The notes beneath the pieces are model-generated. The model searched no databases. It was not told the DNA's origin and worked only from the letters and a program-made list of their open reading frames with translations. From the NCBI RefSeq assembly GCF_023343835.1, contig NC_064438.1, forward strand, positions 56,258,578 to 56,322,577: a stretch of DNA of 64,000 nucleotides, read 5' to 3'. Shown one piece after another: positions 59,460-64,000 of the stretch. Position numbers and translations under genes: made by a program. Source of the stretch: Lagopus muta. Its lineage: Eukaryota; Chordata; Aves; Galliformes; Phasianidae. Each line of letters opens with the position of its first letter. Within the stretch, counting starts at the first letter, position 1.

Positions 59460-62400
59460 GTGAGAGGAGCTCGCGCCGCCTGAGGGGGGATGGGCGGGAC
59501 GGAACGGAACTCTGTGGGGGAGCGGGGTTTGTGTACGCACAGCTCTTTCCTGCGGGTTTGGGCTCAGCCCGGGTCGGGAGTGAGGGAAACGCTCCCTTCT
59601 GAGAAGAGCTCTGAGGAGAGCGGGGCTCGTGGCGGCTGTGGGAGCCGTGGGGAAGCTTAGATCTGAGGAGAAATAAGCACAGGGGAAGGCGGTGCGCGCG
59701 CAGCGCTTGCAGCTGGAGGAGCCCCGTGACAGCAGAGCCTGAGATTTATTTTTTTTTAGTTATTTTTATTTATTCTTTTTTACGAAGTTTAAAAACGCAG
59801 CCGTTGAGGCAGGGAAACCTTAGGAATTGTTGGGTAACGGGCGAGCTGGGGCTGTGCGAGGTGTGCTGGGGGGAGGCTCAGGAAGCGGTGCGAAGATTGC
59901 GTGTGTCAGGGCAGCAACCTGCGGGTGACACCGCTGCTTCCTTCCCCATCGTCAGCGTGGTGACTCATAGGGCAGCTGGGTGCTGCTTCGGAAAGCTCAG
60001 GCTTCACAAATGTTGCTCCCGTTTTTTTAAATGCTTTGGGTTTTTTTCCGCTCGTGCTGCTGTGTGTTAGTTCCATGTAGTTGGCTTGTCAAGTCTTGAG
60101 GGAACGCCTCTTTCCTTTTAAGGGCTATATGGTGGGAAAAGAAATCCTTGATAGCAATGGAGGAGAATAGTCTTGCTTCAAGGATACAATGTAATGTGTT
60201 TATAGTTAAATGTTGGCTTTGAGGAGGGATGGGAGGACAGGAAGGCGTGTTGTTCTTAAAACCTGCTTTCACAGAATGGCTCGGGTTGGAAGGGACCTCA
60301 AGGATCATGAAGCTCCAACCCCCTGCCACCAATGCAGGGCCACCAACCTCCCTGTTTCGTAGCTGCCCAGGGCCCCATCCAACCTGGCCTTCAACACCTC
60401 CAGGGATGGACGGGGCATCACAGCCTCTCTGGGCAGCTGTTCCAGCACCTCACCACTCTCATAGCAAAGAACTTCCCCCTGACATCCAACCTCAATCTGC
60501 CCTCCTTCAGCTTCAAACCATTTCCCTTTGTCCTGCTGTTATCTCCCCTTTCAAAGAGTTTATGGGCTCCCTTATTTCCTAGTTTATGTGTTTGCGTTGA
60601 AACTTCTGACAGATGACTTCAATTCCATTTCCTAAGAGTTTAAGGGCACATATCCCTGATGTGGGGGTATTTCTCATATTAAAGAGCTTTCTCTCAGCTG
60701 TCTTTTACCTCTGCAATTCTCTCCATAGAGTGAATCTCTGGTGGTTTGTGATGTTGCTGAAGACCTGGTGGAGAAGCTGCGAAAATTCCGGTTCCGTAAA
60801 GAAACCAACAATGCTGCCATTATAAGTAAGTTTAAAACGTGACTGGCGAAGATCCTACGATCCTGTGGGATCCTTTCTTTCTTCCCATGTAGTTTTGTTG
60901 CTGTAACAGGTAGGTGTGAGCCAAGAGTCTGCGTCTGCCATGAACTGGAGTACCTCCTGTTCTGCCTCTCTACTGCTAACAGTAGAGAAATACAGTTTTA
61001 ATGACATGAGGCCTGACTTCATCTGCTCTTGGTAGAGCTTTTTGTGGTTAGTTGTGGCTCAGAGTTCATGGCTGGTTTTAAAATGATAGCAAAAACAATT
61101 TGTGGCATGGTCACTTCAAGTTTGTAAATTGTATAGCTTTTAAGCGTGATATTTTTGACCCTTGTCTCTGAAATCTGCAAAATACATGTTGCTGTGAACA
61201 GCCTTTGTATAACTTCTGACTTCAGGGATTTTGTGAAACCACGGGGCAGGGTCTGAAGAAATAATGGAGGGATGAGAAATGTACTTGTGAGGTGCTGTTA
61301 AAAAGCTTTATGCTTATGTTGTGTAAATCACTTGAAAGCTGATCTGTGTTTTATTTTGATTTGTAGTGAAAATCGACAAGGATAAGCAGTTGGTGGTACT
61401 GGATGAGGAGCATGAGGTTTGTTAAATGCATTGTAAATAAGAGTATCTTCAGCCTGCAATGTATTGTTGTCTCTAAGGTACTGCCTTAGTTTCAAATTGT
61501 TATCAAACTCTTAATCTAATTTGGGTCATGAGCTGGTTTGAATGCATGGACACTGCATGTAAAGCACGGTGCTATTAATAGTGGGACTGCAGAAGTGAGG
61601 AACTGTGAGGCAACAAATGAATTGCACGAAATATAAGTTAATTCAAAGCTGTGATGGTGCAACTCTGTATGTAAGAGGCATCTTTGGCACCTGCTGGCTT
61701 CTCAAAGACTTCTCTGCAGCGTTTCCACGTGGATCTGCATATGGATCTCTGAACTCATCTGCTGTCAGTTAGAAGCTAGGCTTGCTAGTCCTTTGCAGCT
61801 CCTAAATTTGATAGATGGCATAGTAAGCCACCTTGTAGTATTTCTTAATGGTACATGGGGCAAAATTAAATCCTCCAAAGGGATTGGAGCGTTACTTGTA
61901 GCTCTTACACCCTAGAATGTAGCAGCTGACATAGTGTTTGAGTGGCGTGGGGGCTCTTGGCTCGTTCAAGGAGCAATTTCTCAAGGAGCACCTTTTATGT
62001 AGCTGGTTTTTAACAGATACTTATTTGGATGTGCTTGTTTACCTCTGTTTAGTGCTGGAGTTACAAAAGCACTGTAGCTGCCAGCTTATCCAACTAGAGC
62101 CAGAATGTTTTCCAAAGTCATTATGCCTAAACTAGGGATGATTATTCACATTAATGTTTAGTCACAGAAATCTATTAGCAGACAAGCTTTCTTAAGCTGT
62201 TCTAGTAATCTGTGTTAGAGATAGTTATCAATTAAACTGGAGACGTGCATCTAACTTGCAGGTGTTTTACCACCCCACTGTTGTGCTTTAGCCTTCACAG
62301 TATACCTTCAAGTGCAAGTTCATTTGTTCAAATACTGCTTGTGTTTAATGTTACCAGGGTATTTCCCCAGATGAGCTAAAAGATGAGCTGCCTGAGAGAC

Positions 62401-64000
62401 AACCTCGATATCCTTTTGTGCTGCTGGCATTTGTCTTAGTCGCTCCTGGAAGCTGTTCAAATGTTTAAAGTTGAACTTCACCTTTTTAGGCTAATGCTTG
62501 CCTGTGATGAGACTTCAGTAACACTTGATTTGTGAGGCATCTTGGGGATCAGTTCTCGTGATGCACCGAATGATTGTCCCAGTTCTTAAAGACTTAAAGC
62601 AGCGACTGATGCAGTTAGGCCTTTCCCAAGGCTTTATTTCCTTCTAAGCTACGCTCTGTAACATTTAGGGAAGTGCTGTTAACTCACAAAGCGAGTAAAG
62701 TGCTCCAGTTTTGCATGTTGCTACTTGCACATACAGAATGCTGCCCGTGTAACTTAGGATCTGTTTTGGTGCTTTCCTAGCATGTGCTCCTTGCTGTTTT
62801 GCTGCAGGTACTGCTGCTGGGAGCACTTTAGGCTGGGATGTAGGGGAGAATCCCTGTGCTGAAAGAGGGGAGGGGGGAAAAAAAAATAAAAGAAGTGAGT
62901 TGGCAGAGGGAAGTGAACTTTTTCTAACTAAACAAAACAAGAGGGGTACTTAAGCTACAGCTGATGAAAATATCTGTTTTCAGTATCCTTCAGAGCTGGC
63001 TTGCAACGTTCCAGGTGCCATTCTGAAGCTTTACTTCCATGACTGTCGTGCAGTAGGAGGCTGTAAAGCTGGAGTTCAAACTCCTGAGAGCACCTGGAGC
63101 AGTGAAGTGCTCGGTCTGTGCTGAAGGGATGTGGCTTTCAGCAGGCCAGCAACAAGACAGCCATGAGTGTGAGAAGTCTTCTTACCAAAGTGGAGGAGGA
63201 ATCTTTGCAATGAAAGGGGTGTTTTTAGCTGTCTGATCTTCAACAGCTGTAAGGAGGCAACCTTCACCATCTGGCTGCTGTAGAGGTTGGTAAAAACAGG
63301 CAGGCCCAGTTCTGAAAGTCAAATATGGAAGTGAAAGTAAAAGACAGACTGCAAATTTGAGTCATCTTCTAGAACGCGTGACTTCTTTGTGCCTGTATCA
63401 AGCTCTGATCATTGATGATTATCCTCACCAAATAATTGGTTTCTCAGTTTCCTTAACCTCAGAAAAAACATTTATTGTGTACAGTTACAAGTATCAGCAT
63501 GAAGATGGAAGAGTTTCTTATCCGCTGTGCTTTATCTTCTCCAGTCCTGTTGGTGAGTGAACCCTGTGAATGGCAGCTACTGCGTGCTGTGAATGTGGGA
63601 ATGTTCTTTGCAATAGAGGAGAAGATAAGTGCTTAATGCTCAAATATTGGTGCAAGGCTGAATTTATTTATGCCTGTGCTGCAATCAGGGCACTATAAAG
63701 CTGTGGCACTGCCTGGAGACCTTTTTTGGAAGAGAGGAATCTCTAGTATATTAACTCTGTCCTCACCATCTGCTCGAGGCAATTGTTAACGCTCCCATCT
63801 GCCCAGATCTCCCTACTTGCTAGAGGTTTTCACTGCATTTGGGGTTCACATTTAAGACACTTAGGTAGTAGAGTGCAAATATGCTTTGTTGTCCATTTCT
63901 GAAGGCTGAAATGAAATATCAGTTTCCTGCATAGGTGTCCAAATGGTGTGTTTTTCTGACTGGGCCCACTGTGATCTCAGTGGCACGCTCTGTAACGTTT
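59457..64000 (+). CDS. GMFB: GMFB, glia maturation factor beta (5' five coding exons; partial)
   Basis: Exons: 59457-59459 (Met only), 60729-60825, 61367-61416, 62358-62407, 63470-63552. Joined in frame they give residues 1-94 and the first base of codon 95, out of about 142: [93 protein letters not shown]. This is an ADF-homology protein of the GMF class; family members bind Arp2/3 and promote actin debranching rather than binding actin filaments. The remaining exon(s) with the C-terminal helix lie past 64000. Intron 4 is an AT-AC U12 intron. Ubiquitous-type promoter shared with CGRRF1. Confidence 0.96.
59460..60728 (+). other. GMFB: GMFB intron 1
   Basis: 1269 bp, GT-AG; the first ~400 bp continue the CpG island. 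Contains a reverse CR1 at 60271-60562. Confidence 0.88.
60271..60562 (-). mobile_element. CR1 LINE 3' fragment
   Basis: cacagaatggctcgggttgg, acacctccagggatggacg, ctctgggcagctgttccagc; same subfamily as 2050, 55800 and 57436. Confidence 0.92.
60729..60825 (+). CDS. GMFB: GMFB coding exon 2
   Basis: Acceptor tccatag|AGTGAA; the next AG would create an immediate stop. 32 codons (SESLVV...NNAAII) plus one base, donor A|gtaagt. Confidence 0.95.
61367..61416 (+). CDS. GMFB: GMFB coding exon 3
   Basis: Acceptor tttgtag|TGAAAATC completes Met; [16 protein letters not shown]; donor GAG|gtttgt (weak +3 to +5). Confidence 0.93.
62358..62407 (+). CDS. GMFB: GMFB coding exon 4
   Basis: Acceptor taccag|[22 protein letters not shown] plus CG. 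The next bases are ATATCCTTT, not GT. Confidence 0.95.
62408..63469 (+). other. GMFB: U12-type AT-AC intron 4 of GMFB
   Basis: 1062 bp. Donor ATATCCTTTT is an exact minor-class AT-AC donor. TTTCCTTAAC (63448-63457) is a perfect U12 branch site, with its A 13 nt before the terminal AC (63468-63469). CG+A restores Arg and FIVYSYKYQ. Using the nearby AG (63461-63462) would break frame. Confidence 0.96.
63470..63552 (+). CDS. GMFB: GMFB coding exon 5
   Basis: Completes Arg, then 27 codons [18 protein letters not shown]...SSPV plus G, donor G|gtgagt. Core beta-strands of the ADF-H fold. Confidence 0.96.
63553..64000 (+). other. GMFB: GMFB intron 5 (start)
   Basis: Intronic; no exon or repeat recognised before the window ends. 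Confidence 0.8.

Noticed and set aside
63463-63469. Canonical AG acceptor at 63461-63462 for GMFB exon 5
   Set aside because: It would add seven bases and break the frame; U12 AC acceptor fits both protein and branch-site spacing.

Overview
This is vertebrate nuclear DNA, almost certainly from a galliform bird such as chicken, turkey or quail. It has spliced genes, CpG-island promoters with long G/C runs, and dozens of 5'-truncated CR1 LINE copies ending in the ATTCTATGAT-type tail. Almost all open reading frames are short and spurious. The coding content is a set of exons from three genes. I assigned these by translating between consensus splice sites and comparing with the vertebrate families from memory; no search was run. 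Gene order and orientation, SAMD4A(-) / CGRRF1(-) / GMFB(+), match the conserved block on human 14q22.

Layout. (1) 1-41.7 kb: the 5' part of SAMD4A (Smaug1, RNA-binding translational repressor), minus strand. The first coding exon is 40583-40778 and the second 48-566, separated by a 40,016-bp intron. A CpG-island promoter covers about 40.6-42.05 kb. A GT/AG pair and a short upstream ORF suggest a spliced 5' leader. The intron carries about 40 CR1 fragments, a 43-bp-period minisatellite (38.16-38.88 kb), a CpG-rich patch with a TATA motif (38.93-39.33 kb), long poly-purine/poly-pyrimidine tracts, and a repeat-free block with MEF2/E-box/CArG-like motifs (10.06-10.88 kb). (2) 42-48 kb: intergenic. 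(3) 48226-58961: CGRRF1 (membrane-anchored RING-finger protein), minus strand, complete in six coding exons (342 codons plus stop). (4) 58962-59456: a 495-bp bidirectional promoter with NRF1-type motifs, an exact 11-bp inverted repeat of RFX-like half-sites, an E-box and a CCAAT box. (5) 59457-64000: GMFB (actin/Arp2/3 regulator, ADF-H fold), plus strand, first five coding exons; the rest lies beyond the window.

The most notable observation is that both divergent neighbours contain a minor-spliceosome (U12-type) intron. GMFB intron 4 is an AT-AC intron (ATATCCTTT donor, TTCCTTAAC branch site, AC acceptor). CGRRF1 intron 3 is a 179-bp GT-AG U12 intron (GTATCCTTT donor, TTCCTTGAC branch site). 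Both assignments are forced by reading frame. I found no prokaryotic genes, CRISPR array, mobile operon or evidence of a wholly new molecular system.
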